Shown here piece after piece: positions 53,520 to 62,344 of a stretch of DNA of 64,000 nucleotides. The stretch's first letter is position 1; each line of letters begins with the position of its first letter. This DNA is from an uncultured Verrucomicrobiota bacterium (GTDB taxonomy: Bacteria; Verrucomicrobiota; Kiritimatiellia; Kiritimatiellales; Tichowtungiaceae), in NCBI GenBank assembly GCA_903826865.1, contig CAIKGD010000040.1:1-64000 (forward strand), given 5' to 3'. The translations under genes were made by a program, and so were the position numbers. The notes below the pieces were generated by a model. The model saw only the letters and a program-made list of their open reading frames with translations. It did no database searches and had not been told where the DNA came from.

Positions 53520-56003
53520 ATGGATCAAGCGCAGGGGAGATTTACCAGACTGTCGGAGGGACTTATCTTTTGTTTTTTTTTCGTGATATTTGCCCTGATT
53601 ATTTGCCGGGTTGGATTTACCGGGGCAGTATTATTCACCACCGATGCGAATATCGGTCATTTGTCCATCTGGGCATCGCATTTACCGGCCGGATTTTTTG
53701 GCGGGTGGTCTGACAACCCCCTGTTTGGATTTCCTGATACGTCCGCTGTTAATTGGTTCGATCTGAATCTATGGCTGCTGCCGACCCGTTTTTTTACAAA
53801 CTGGATGTATACTATTGATCTTATTCTCAGCTCGCTTTTTTTAGCCGGATTTCTGCGGTTACGCCGTTGCGGACTACCCGCCTGTTTACTCGCCGCATTG
53901 GCTGCCTTCTGGCTCGGCAGCAATTTTTCACTCATTTACGCCGGGCACATCGGGAAAGCCGGAGTTATTCTTTTTGCCTCCGTTGCACTTTTCTGTATTG
54001 AAAAAACCGCACAGACACGCCGGATATCCTGGGCAGTGCTGACGGGCGGAGCATTAGGGGGCATGTTTACGGAGCAGCCGGATGTCGCTTTGTTTATGGC
54101 GTTGATGCCTGGTTCATATCTGCTCTTCAGGTTGCGGTGTCCGTGTAAAAAACAATACGGGCAGGCTTTACTGAAATTGTTTTTACCGGCATTAATCGCG
54201 GCTTTGTTAATCGCTTCACATGCCTTATTCAGCGGTTATCAGCAGTCTGTTCGGGGAATTGCCGCCGTTCAGGAAAGTGCACAGGAGAAGTGGGAGTTTT
54301 GCACCCAGTGGAGCTGGCCGCCGGAGGAGTCGATTGATTTCATTGCACCGGGTTATACCGGATGGCGCAGCGGGGAGCCCGAAGGCCCTTATTGGGGCCG
54401 CATGGGTCGCAGTGCCGGTTGGGAATCGACCCGGCAAGGATTCATGAATTTTAAACTGGAAAACACCTATATAGGATTTATTCCCATTGCTTTCGCCCTG
54501 TTTGCTTTGGTGTCGTGCCGCCGGTCGCCGCAGCGCGCGGAAATTCTCTTCTGGGGCGGGGCAACCCTTGTTGCGCTGCTGCTGGCGTTTGGTAAATACT
54601 TTCCGCTCTATAATATTTTTTGGCATTTACCGGTGGTGAATAACATCCGCAACCCCAATAAATTTTTGCAGGTGTTTCAGCTCGGGCTCGGCATTTTGAC
54701 AGCCTATGGAGTTGATGCGCTTTTCAGTCAAAAGTCTGAAGGTCTTAAAGTCGAAAGTCGAAAGTCGACAAAGACCGACCTCCGACCCCTGACCCCAGAC
54801 CCCGGGCTTCCGGCTTCCGCCCTCCGAATCTTTTTTTGGTTTACCGCCGCAGTTATGGGCCTGTTGATGCTGTGGGCGCTGGGAACTTCTTTAAATCAGA
54901 CGGATATTGCCGCCGGATTTTCTTCCCAAGGCTGGCCGACAGAAGCCGCACAAAGCATTGTTGCCAATCAGTCTCAGGCTCTTTGGTATGCGGTATTCAT
55001 GGCGGGCGTAACAACAGCGGTTTTTGCCATTTATAGTTTTAAACGATTTGAGAACGTTCGCACAAAAAGTGCTGTAATTGCCGCCGGACTGGTGCTGATT
55101 GTTGCTGTCGATGCGGTGATACTGTCAAAAAATTACATAAAGACTCTTCCTCAAGGATATATTGAGGAGAATGCTGTAACCCGGTTGCTTAAAGAACAGC
55201 CCGGTTTGCAGAGAACGGCCACGGTTACACAGGACGGGTTTTACAACATCTGGCTTACTTATCTTTTCCCGTATCAGAAAATTGCGGCGTTTAATATCAC
55301 TCAGATGCCGCGCATGCCGCAGGATTACAAGCAGTTTCTCGGCACCGTCGGGCGCAATCCTCTGCGGATGTGGCAGCTTTCCGGAGTCGGTTTTTTGCTC
55401 GGGCCTTCCGGTGTGGAAAAACAGCTGCCCGCTGACCGGTATCAGCCGGTATTGCGCTACGATGTGCTGGCCGGCAGTGACGGAAATCTTGTTGTACGCC
55501 CCAATGAAAAAGGGAGTCAGACTGTCGTCCGGAGTCTGGCTCCGGCCCCGCGTTATGCGTTAATTGGCGGTTGTGAAAAGATGAACGACGCAAGCGCACT
55601 GGCAAAACTCGGTTCCAATGATTGGAAACTTTTCGATAAAATCATCCTGCCTTTGGAAAGTTCCGCAGCCGATCCCGGCGGACACGGTTTCTGCGGGCAG
55701 GTTGAAGTGCTCAAATACCGGCCGGGGCGGATACTTCTCAAGGTGCAGGCTGATTTCCCGGGATTTCTGCGGGCAGCGGATAAATATGATCCGGACTGGA
55801 AAGCGCAAGTTGACGGAGTTTCTGCTGAAGTGCTGCGTGCCGACTTTATTTTCCAGGCGGTATATGTTCCGGCTGGTGTTCATGAAGTGGAGCTGAAATA
55901 CAGTCCGGATAATAAACTGCTCTGGCTCCAATTGGCAGGGATGACAATTTGTGCCGGTTCTGCAGTCAGTCTGGTTTTCCCGCGAAAAAAGAAGAACGCA
56001 TGA
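53520..56003 (+). CDS. YfhO-like multi-pass membrane protein
   Basis: About 12 TM helices plus C-terminal extracytoplasmic domain ending GVHEVELKYSPDNKLLWLQLAGMTICAGSAVSLVFPRKK. Confidence 0.7.
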   Translation: MDQAQGRFTRLSEGLIFCFFFVIFALIICRVGFTGAVLFTTDANIGHLSIWASHLPAGFFGGWSDNPLFGFPDTSAVNWFDLNLWLLPTRFFTNWMYTIDLILSSLFLAGFLRLRRCGLPACLLAALAAFWLGSNFSLIYAGHIGKAGVILFASVALFCIEKTAQTRRISWAVLTGGALGGMFTEQPDVALFMALMPGSYLLFRLRCPCKKQYGQALLKLFLPALIAALLIASHALFSGYQQSVRGIAAVQESAQEKWEFCTQWSWPPEESIDFIAPGYTGWRSGEPEGPYWGRMGRSAGWESTRQGFMNFKLENTYIGFIPIAFALFALVSCRRSPQRAEILFWGGATLVALLLAFGKYFPLYNIFWHLPVVNNIRNPNKFLQVFQLGLGILTAYGVDALFSQKSEGLKVESRKSTKTDLRPLTPDPGLPASALRIFFWFTAAVMGLLMLWALGTSLNQTDIAAGFSSQGWPTEAAQSIVANQSQALWYAVFMAGVTTAVFAIYSFKRFENVRTKSAVIAAGLVLIVAVDAVILSKNYIKTLPQGYIEENAVTRLLKEQPGLQRTATVTQDGFYNIWLTYLFPYQKIAAFNITQMPRMPQDYKQFLGTVGRNPLRMWQLSGVGFLLGPSGVEKQLPADRYQPVLRYDVLAGSDGNLVVRPNEKGSQTVVRSLAPAPRYALIGGCEKMNDASALAKLGSNDWKLFDKIILPLESSAADPGGHGFCGQVEVLKYRPGRILLKVQADFPGFLRAADKYDPDWKAQVDGVSAEVLRADFIFQAVYVPAGVHEVELKYSPDNKLLWLQLAGMTICAGSAVSLVFPRKKKNA
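54747..54825. repeat. Degenerate heptanucleotide array (site F): AAAGTCG x3, then GACCTCC GACCCCT GACCCCA GACCCCG GGCTTCC GGCTTCC GCCCTCC
   Basis: Ten units, two 7-nt-phased blocks separated by 9 nt, inside the YfhO-like CDS. Confidence 0.85.
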
Positions 56004-56143
56004 ACCCGGAACTTTCGATTGTAATTCCGACGATGGGTCGCCCGATTCTGGTGCGTACGCTGGAGTCTGTTCTGGCAACGAAAGGCGCGGGTCGATTGGA
56101 AGTTATCGTAGTCGGTGAAATCCGCGGTGATATTGGTCTTTAG
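56000..56143 (+). pseudogene. N-terminal remnant of a family 2 glycosyltransferase
   Basis: MNPELSIVIPTMGRPILVRTLESVLATKGAGRLEVIVVGEIRGDIGL* stops after the first Rossmann element. Confidence 0.65.
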
Positions 56144-56152
56144 TTGGGGAAT

Positions 56153-57136
56153 ATGGTGAACAATCAAAAAGTCGCAATTGTTATTCCGTTCCAACAGTGG
56201 GACGAGTGGTTGAAACAATGTCTCGAACATTGCGCGCGGCAACAATACCGGAATTTCGAGTGCTGGCTGATCGCAGATGTCCAAGCACCGGATAACTGGC
56301 AGGATTTTCTACAGAAATTGTCATTTCCAAATGGAGTGACCATTCGGGTTTCGGGTGCTGTGAATCCTGCCAGAAAGCGGAATATAGCCATGCGCGAGAG
56401 CACGGCGGAAATCTTTGCCTTTGTGGATGCCGATGCCTATCCCGAGGAGAACTGGCTCGCGACGGCGGTTAATTTTTTACAAGGCGATGTTTGTGCGGTA
56501 GGCGGGCCTAATCTCACGCCGTTAGACGATCCGTTGTTGCGCCGCGTTCCAGGGTGTATCATGCAGAGTGTTTTTGGGTATGGGCCGGCATATATCAGGC
56601 ATCGCCCGGTAACACGTCGTTTTGTAAATGAGTTGCCTACCTGTAATCTGGTTGCTCAGAAAAAATCAGGACTATTTTTTCGCGAGACTCTAGACACCAG
56701 TGAAGATATGACCTTTTGCGCGGACATTCTTCGGTTTGGCGGGAAAATTTTGTACGATCCTCAAGTGATTGTTTATCATCATCGGAGGTGTCTGTTTAGA
56801 CCGTTTTTTTGGCAGTTCTACAGTTATGGCCGGGATAAAGCCCGTATTACGGTGCGGGGTAGCGGCGCAGGCTATTTCTGGCATGCCGCACCTGCCCTTT
56901 TTACACTCTATCTTGTGCTGATCGGCCCGCTTCTGACGATTTTACGAGGGACACCATGGTTGGTTTTAACAGTCAGCCTTCCCTTGCTACTCTATGTGCT
57001 TGTTGTTACCGTTGAGAGTATCCGGGTAACACGGTGCCTGCCTGAATTTTTCCTCAGCCTTGTTATTTTCCCGGCGGCACACCTCAGTTACGGATCAGGA
57101 TACTGGATGGGATTGATCCGTTCCGGCACGGCCTAA
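56153..57136 (+). CDS. Glycosyltransferase family 2
   Basis: VAIVIPFQQWDEWLKQCLEHC...AFVDADAYPEENWLATAV...GGPNLTP; C-terminal TM segments. Confidence 0.85.
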   Translation: MVNNQKVAIVIPFQQWDEWLKQCLEHCARQQYRNFECWLIADVQAPDNWQDFLQKLSFPNGVTIRVSGAVNPARKRNIAMRESTAEIFAFVDADAYPEENWLATAVNFLQGDVCAVGGPNLTPLDDPLLRRVPGCIMQSVFGYGPAYIRHRPVTRRFVNELPTCNLVAQKKSGLFFRETLDTSEDMTFCADILRFGGKILYDPQVIVYHHRRCLFRPFFWQFYSYGRDKARITVRGSGAGYFWHAAPALFTLYLVLIGPLLTILRGTPWLVLTVSLPLLLYVLVVTVESIRVTRCLPEFFLSLVIFPAAHLSYGSGYWMGLIRSGTA

Positions 57137-57139
57137 CCA

Positions 57140-58294
57140 TTAGGATTTGCATCCGGAACAAAACGAGCCTCTGACAGCAGCCTGACCCACTAGAAACGGC
57201 AGTTTCCAGGATGTGAGCAGACTGGGAATCAGTTCACATGCATTCCAGCATACAGGGCAATTTTCCTGGCGGATCATCTTTTTCGCTTTGGATGCTTCGG
57301 CTCCGTCCAAAATGTTTCGCAGGCCATCGCTTACATGGCCGAGGCGGAGACCCCAGATAATACATGGGAATACATTGCCATACGGATCCACATACATTGA
57401 ATTAGAACAGGCTCGGCAGTTGAAAAGCATTTTTTCCGGACGCTGAAAATACCGGGGAATCCGGCTGACAAAATGCGGGCGGTAGAACGACTTCATCCGG
57501 CTGGCGACCGGTTGCTTTTCATAGATCGAGCTTTTTAGAATAAAATTAACATCCTTTTTAATGGCTTCTTGTGATGCGTCCAGATCATTCACTTCACTGC
57601 CGGATTCATTCTGCTGATAGAGCAATCCTTTATGTTCCGCATTAAATGTTACATCGGAAATCCGGAAGCCGAGAGGCAGAACGACTTCGCGGAAGAACGA
57701 CTCAAACTGTCCTGCACTATGAGCGCTCAGCGTGTAGCTGATTTTAACATCAAAGTTTTTTTGTTTGGATTTCAGCTCTTTCAATGTATTCAGTGTTGCA
57801 ACAGCTCGGTTAAAGGCTTCTTTTTGTCCTCTCATTCGGTCATGGAAGGCCGGATTCCCGTCGAGGCTGACACCTGCGGAAAACATTATTGCCGGAAATC
57901 GACCGGCTGTAGAATCCAGAACAGCAGCTATCCGGTCAGGAGCCATGCCGTTGGTTGTGACTGTGACGGCATTAAGTTTTCGGCAAAGCGAAGCCGCCGA
58001 AGAGAAGATTTCCTCCATATCCTGACGTAGAAAAGGTTCTCCTCCGGTAAAGTCCAGATAAAGAAGCTGATTCTGTAGTTCAGAGAATATAGAACGGTAT
58101 ACATCAACGCTCAGTTCCTCGTGGCGTTTTTCCGGATGTTCGCGGTAAATTTTCCAGATGCCGCAAAGCATACAGGCATGATTACACTGGTAGGTAACAG
58201 CCATCGTCAGTTTCACAGGAAGGACACGTCGTTGCATCTGACTTCCAAGTCGCGAACCGATAAACACCCGTGCAATGTCTGTATAAAAACTCAT
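57140..58294 (-). CDS. Radical SAM protein with SPASM-like C-terminus
   Basis: TYQCNHACMLCGIWK (CxxxCxxC), LDFTGGEPFLRQDMEEI; C-terminal cysteines CRACSNSMYVDPYGNVFPC, CPVCWNAC. Confidence 0.9.
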   Translation of the reverse strand: MSFYTDIARVFIGSRLGSQMQRRVLPVKLTMAVTYQCNHACMLCGIWKIYREHPEKRHEELSVDVYRSIFSELQNQLLYLDFTGGEPFLRQDMEEIFSSAASLCRKLNAVTVTTNGMAPDRIAAVLDSTAGRFPAIMFSAGVSLDGNPAFHDRMRGQKEAFNRAVATLNTLKELKSKQKNFDVKISYTLSAHSAGQFESFFREVVLPLGFRISDVTFNAEHKGLLYQQNESGSEVNDLDASQEAIKKDVNFILKSSIYEKQPVASRMKSFYRPHFVSRIPRYFQRPEKMLFNCRACSNSMYVDPYGNVFPCIIWGLRLGHVSDGLRNILDGAEASKAKKMIRQENCPVCWNACELIPSLLTSWKLPFLVGQAAVRGSFCSGCKS

Positions 58295-58310
58295 TTTAAT
58301 TTATGTCCTT

Positions 58311-59135
58311 TCACTGAGGCCAGAAAGCGGACGGCTCCGCCAGAAAATGTTCCATTGCAGTAAGCCCATCCGGTGTGCCCATGTCAAGCAGGGGCGGCGC
58401 AGCGCGGAAGACGCGCAACAGGCCTGAGGAAGCCAGTGACGGGAAGATGTCCGTTTCAATCGAAATATTTTTATTCGGCTCGATCATTTCCAGCGTGCGG
58501 CGGCTGATGCAGTAAACGCCGGTATTGATCCAGCCGTGCTCGCGTTCAGCCTTTTCGAGGAAGGCGGTGACGCGACCGGTTTTATCAAAATCGACGGTTC
58601 CGTAGCGGCCGGTCTTTTCAATCTGGGTCACACCGAGCGTTACGCCGGAAGAATTGCCGATTGGGGATTGGGGATTTCCGGATTCCGATTCTTTCCCTCT
58701 GATCTCTGCCCGCTGCCCTCCGTCTTCCGTCCTCCGTCCTCCGTTCAGGTGTTCCTTTTCCAAGGCTTGGAAGTCGAGGCCGGGCGTAAGGCTGTCGCCG
58801 TTTAAAACAAAGAAAGGGTCGCTATGAATCCACGGCTCGACAAACTTGATGGCGCCGCCGGTTCCGCGCGGTTCCGGTTCGATGGAAAAAGTAATCTCCA
58901 TGTCCTTTGGTGCGCCGGTGTTTAACCAGTCACGCAGTACATCGGCCATGTAGCCGGCAGCGAGGTGGACGCGTTTGATTCCGCCGCGACGCAACCATTC
59001 GAGCTGCCAGAGCAGAATCGGTTTGCCGGCAACCGGCACCAGACATTTCGGGCGGTCGCCGTAAAGCGACTGAATGCGCGTTCCTTTCCCTCCGAGCAGA
59101 ATGACGGCTATAGATTTTTTTTCGGAGTGTCCCAT
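58311..59135 (-). CDS. Nucleotidyltransferase family protein (HddC/ManC-type sugar-1-P nucleotidyltransferase)
   Basis: AVILLGGKGTRIQSLYGDRPKCLVPVAGKPILLWQLEWL, FFVLNGDSL. Confidence 0.88.
   Translation of the reverse strand: MGHSEKKSIAVILLGGKGTRIQSLYGDRPKCLVPVAGKPILLWQLEWLRRGGIKRVHLAAGYMADVLRDWLNTGAPKDMEITFSIEPEPRGTGGAIKFVEPWIHSDPFFVLNGDSLTPGLDFQALEKEHLNGGRRTEDGGQRAEIRGKESESGNPQSPIGNSSGVTLGVTQIEKTGRYGTVDFDKTGRVTAFLEKAEREHGWINTGVYCISRRTLEMIEPNKNISIETDIFPSLASSGLLRVFRAAPPLLDMGTPDGLTAMEHFLAEPSAFWPQ
58658..58748. repeat. Degenerate heptanucleotide array (site G), 13 units: CGATTGG GGATTGG GGATTTC CGGATTC CGATTCT TTCCCTC TGATCTC TGCCCGC TGCCCTC CGTCTTC CGTCCTC CGTCCTC CGTTCAG
   Basis: Thirteen consecutive units in perfect 7-nt phase inside the nucleotidyltransferase CDS (encodes GGRRTEDGGQRAEIRGKESESGNPQSPIG on minus strand). 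Confidence 0.9.
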
Positions 59136-59152
59136 CTTCGATCTCGTAGAGC

Positions 59153-59911
59153 CTAGGATTTTTTGCTTTTCCAAAAGAGTATGTCGCTGTAGGCAGGGGC
59201 TTCCGGGCCGTCGTAACAGGAATAAACTATTTTTGAATGGTCGAATCCTTTTTCAGCCAATCTTGTACACAATGAAATTAGATTATAGTTTTGTCCGCGG
59301 GATTCCTGATTTTCCACTTCAACCAGCAGATATGCGACATCACAAAGATATTTTCCGAATCCATCTATTACTTTTTGTTCACTGCCTTCCGTATCGATTT
59401 TTACAAAAACCGGATGTCCCTTTCCCCATTCTATTTCGCCATTCTCAATCAGCGATTCCATGCGCCGGGTCGGGACAGAATATCGAGCTGTATTCGAAGT
59501 GATATTAACTTTGTCTGATTCGATAGTTCCCCAATCAGCATCATTCTGCGGGAGGAAAAAATCCGTTGTTCCGTCCGTATCAGAAAGAGCAATCCGGAAT
59601 ACCTTTCCGGCAGGGGAGAGTTTCTGATTCGGCTCAAAAGAAAATACTTCGGCATCTGGTGCCGTACCGAGAAGCAGGCAGGTCATCTGACTGACGTTTG
59701 CGCCCACGTCGATGATGGTTTTCGGCAGCGGCAGTCCGGATTTTTGAAAGGTCTGATACACGTTCCATGCGGCAGTCATGCTGTTAACGGAGTCGGGGAT
59801 CAACGGACACAGGCGGAGTCCTGTTGCACGGCAGAGCTTTTTCCCTGCTATGAGATGGCTGTACGCTCTGGCGAGTCCATGGGGAGTGAAATGGAATAAG
59901 TGTAGTTGCAT
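59153..59911 (-). CDS. FkbM family methyltransferase
   Basis: TIIDVGANVSQMTCLLLGTAPDAEVFSFEPN; VFVKIDTEGSEQKVIDGFG. Confidence 0.92.
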   Translation of the reverse strand: MQLHLFHFTPHGLARAYSHLIAGKKLCRATGLRLCPLIPDSVNSMTAAWNVYQTFQKSGLPLPKTIIDVGANVSQMTCLLLGTAPDAEVFSFEPNQKLSPAGKVFRIALSDTDGTTDFFLPQNDADWGTIESDKVNITSNTARYSVPTRRMESLIENGEIEWGKGHPVFVKIDTEGSEQKVIDGFGKYLCDVAYLLVEVENQESRGQNYNLISLCTRLAEKGFDHSKIVYSCYDGPEAPAYSDILFWKSKKS

Positions 59912-60066
59912 TCTTTATCCTTTAGGTTTTTCTGCGTCCCTTAACGGGCGACAATTCTAGATATTTGGAATGAATTTTTGAAGATGAATTGAGCGATTAT
60001 TTTTTGTGATGCTTCATTTTATCAACGAGATTTTTAATTTTTAGAATGAGATAATCGCTCTGCCGG

Positions 60067-61125
60067 TTAAAGGTTAGCCATCTGAGCTACAAGATTAGCG
60101 TAGTCATAGCCCAATTGTTTAGGCGTTAGTTTGCTCACGCGGCAAGCGGCCGCCGATCCCATCGTCAGTTTTAAATCTGGCGCGGTTGCCGCGTGTAAAA
60201 GGCAATTGGATATCGATGTTATGGAGGATGAAAATAAAAACCCATTGACTCCGTGTATGACCAGTTCACGACTGCCAGAGCAGTCGGCTGCGATAACTAT
60301 TGATCCGCAAGCCATGCCGCGCAACAGGGATCCAGGCATAACTCCGTTCCCATCTAGATCCGGAGCGCGCATGGCCACTACCACATCGGCTGCGGCATGG
60401 TAAGGTAATACTTCCGGTACCCATCCCCGAAATACGACGCGGTCTGAATCAACGACAAGCTTTCGAAGCTCAGGTTCTGCTGGACCAACTCCAACAATGT
60501 ATAAATGCGCCAAAGGATGCATTTTTTTAGCTCTGACTAGATATGTCCAAGATTGTAGCAACATATCCAGTTTCCGTTCGTGCGCTAATCTTCCAGCATA
60601 CAAAAAAACCATGTATTCTTCAGGGATTTCAAGCTTTCTTTTTGCTTCCGACGACGATAGTGAAACTTTTTCTGCACAATCTCTAATAATGGCAACCCGA
60701 GATGCTTGAGCGCCCCGAGATAATGCATCAGACGCTACTGTTTCACCCCGGCACAGTAACGCGGACATGTGTGGAAGCTCAATACGATCCAATGATAATG
60801 ATAGCCAAGGTGGCAGCCCAAATCTATCACCATACGCTTTACCTGCTGGTACCGATAAGACCAATTTAAAAAAGAGGGCGACAAGTGGAAGTGCTTCGGC
60901 AAAAAATACAGCCTCAGCGCCCCAAGTACGCATTTTAAATGCGGTCCATGGCAACGTGGCGTAAAATAATAACGTACCCAAGAGCGGGTTCTGGCGGGAA
61001 ACAAAACCACCAAACATATGAACAGAATGCCCTTGATCTGCCAGTTTAGACCAGCAAACTGGCAATTCTGGAGCCATCGCGATTTGCGAATCCGTATCGT
61101 AACGGCATACCCAAGCTAAACGCAC
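60067..61125 (-). CDS. Glycosyltransferase family 4/1
   Basis: YMVFLYAGRLAHERKLDMLLQSW, VVFRGWVPEVLPYHAAADVVV, GMACGSIVIAADCSGSRELVIHGVNGFLF. Confidence 0.88.
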   Translation of the reverse strand: MRLAWVCRYDTDSQIAMAPELPVCWSKLADQGHSVHMFGGFVSRQNPLLGTLLFYATLPWTAFKMRTWGAEAVFFAEALPLVALFFKLVLSVPAGKAYGDRFGLPPWLSLSLDRIELPHMSALLCRGETVASDALSRGAQASRVAIIRDCAEKVSLSSSEAKRKLEIPEEYMVFLYAGRLAHERKLDMLLQSWTYLVRAKKMHPLAHLYIVGVGPAEPELRKLVVDSDRVVFRGWVPEVLPYHAAADVVVAMRAPDLDGNGVMPGSLLRGMACGSIVIAADCSGSRELVIHGVNGFLFSSSITSISNCLLHAATAPDLKLTMGSAAACRVSKLTPKQLGYDYANLVAQMANL

Positions 61126-61388
61126 GGCAAATCCTCTAGGCGGCTAATGGCTCTATCATCGATGTACAAATTTGCGCATAGCTTTCCCATGTGTAGTTCG
61201 TGGAACCTGAATCCAGATTGTTCTAGCCACGCCTTGGTTGCAAGATAATCAGACCAAGGACGCGCAGTCCAAACTACGACGACATGCCCGGCATCAACGA
61301 GCGCATTAACACGTGATACAGCATTTGGAAACACGTCTCCTCCGCCTTCAGGCAACAATGTTCCGTCGATGTCTATTGCAATAATCAT
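61116..61388 (-). CDS. Small HAD-like phosphatase
   Basis: MIIAIDIDGTLLPEGG (DxDGT), VVVWTARPWSDYLATKAWL, LYIDDRAI. Confidence 0.85.
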   Translation of the reverse strand: MIIAIDIDGTLLPEGGGDVFPNAVSRVNALVDAGHVVVVWTARPWSDYLATKAWLEQSGFRFHELHMGKLCANLYIDDRAISRLEDLPCV

Positions 61389-61390
61389 TA

Positions 61391-62344
61391 CTACGCCTCC
61401 GAAACATCCATGAGCGCCCTATATGTGCAGATACCAGAACGGTGGTTGCGAAAATGTTGTTTGGTGCCGCTAAGCTCACACTTGAGTACATCTAAAAACG
61501 GTATTCCTGCAGCATAAGAGGCTACGATACCACTGCCAATCCTGCAGTTTACCTCGGAGACAAGAAATTTACCCGATTCTGCATCAATGAATCCCTGAAC
61601 GGTAAGTGGGCCGCGCAAATCGGATCCGATGGCATGCATAATCTGCTCAACCACTTGTCGCTCGCCGATTCCTTCAACGGTAACCGATGAGACTGAGCTC
61701 CCCCCAAATGTAATTTTCCGAAGCCGTGGTACGCAATATACCAACGTACCATCACAGCCCACAAACGCGTCAATTGAGTACTCCGAACCGCGCATGACTC
61801 TCTGCATAACACAATCTTCACCAAAAAGTTGCCTGTAAGCACGCAACTGCTCTTCATTGCCAATCTCCATTGCGCCGCGAGATGAGCAGCCATGTCTTGG
61901 CTTGACAAACATCGGCCAACCGCTCGCGGGAGGGACTCCAATGCCAATATTAGATAAAAAACCAGATGCTTTATCGTTGAGGAGGTTTGTTACGTGGTGC
62001 GATGAACATAAACACAAGTTTCCCTGAGCATCTAAAGTATCTCTGGCTTTTGATAGCGCCAGCATTCCCCGGTCTGAACAAGGTAATAGGATAGTTCGTT
62101 GCTTAGTGGCGGAGATGAGAGTGTTTACCCAGTTGACACTTTCGAATTTCGGGCCAACGATTAGCCGGGCCAACCCGCTGGCAACACAGTAAACATCCGC
62201 GGATCCCTCTAATTCTATAGTAGCAAGATCCAGATCAAAACCGGACGATTTAGCCTCATTGTGCATATGGGTCATCAAGCCGGCGAGCCATCCGCCACCA
62301 AGGATGATAATCGATATTTGTGGACTATTTTTTGTAGTGCTCAC
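61391..62344 (-). CDS. ATP-grasp domain protein
   Basis: GTG start at 62344 (VSTTKNSPQISIIILGGG...); WPMFVKPRHGCSSRGAMEIG, VSEVNCRIGSGIVASYAAGI; ATP-grasp pattern. Confidence 0.85.
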   Translation of the reverse strand: MSTTKNSPQISIIILGGGWLAGLMTHMHNEAKSSGFDLDLATIELEGSADVYCVASGLARLIVGPKFESVNWVNTLISATKQRTILLPCSDRGMLALSKARDTLDAQGNLCLCSSHHVTNLLNDKASGFLSNIGIGVPPASGWPMFVKPRHGCSSRGAMEIGNEEQLRAYRQLFGEDCVMQRVMRGSEYSIDAFVGCDGTLVYCVPRLRKITFGGSSVSSVTVEGIGERQVVEQIMHAIGSDLRGPLTVQGFIDAESGKFLVSEVNCRIGSGIVASYAAGIPFLDVLKCELSGTKQHFRNHRSGICTYRALMDVSEA

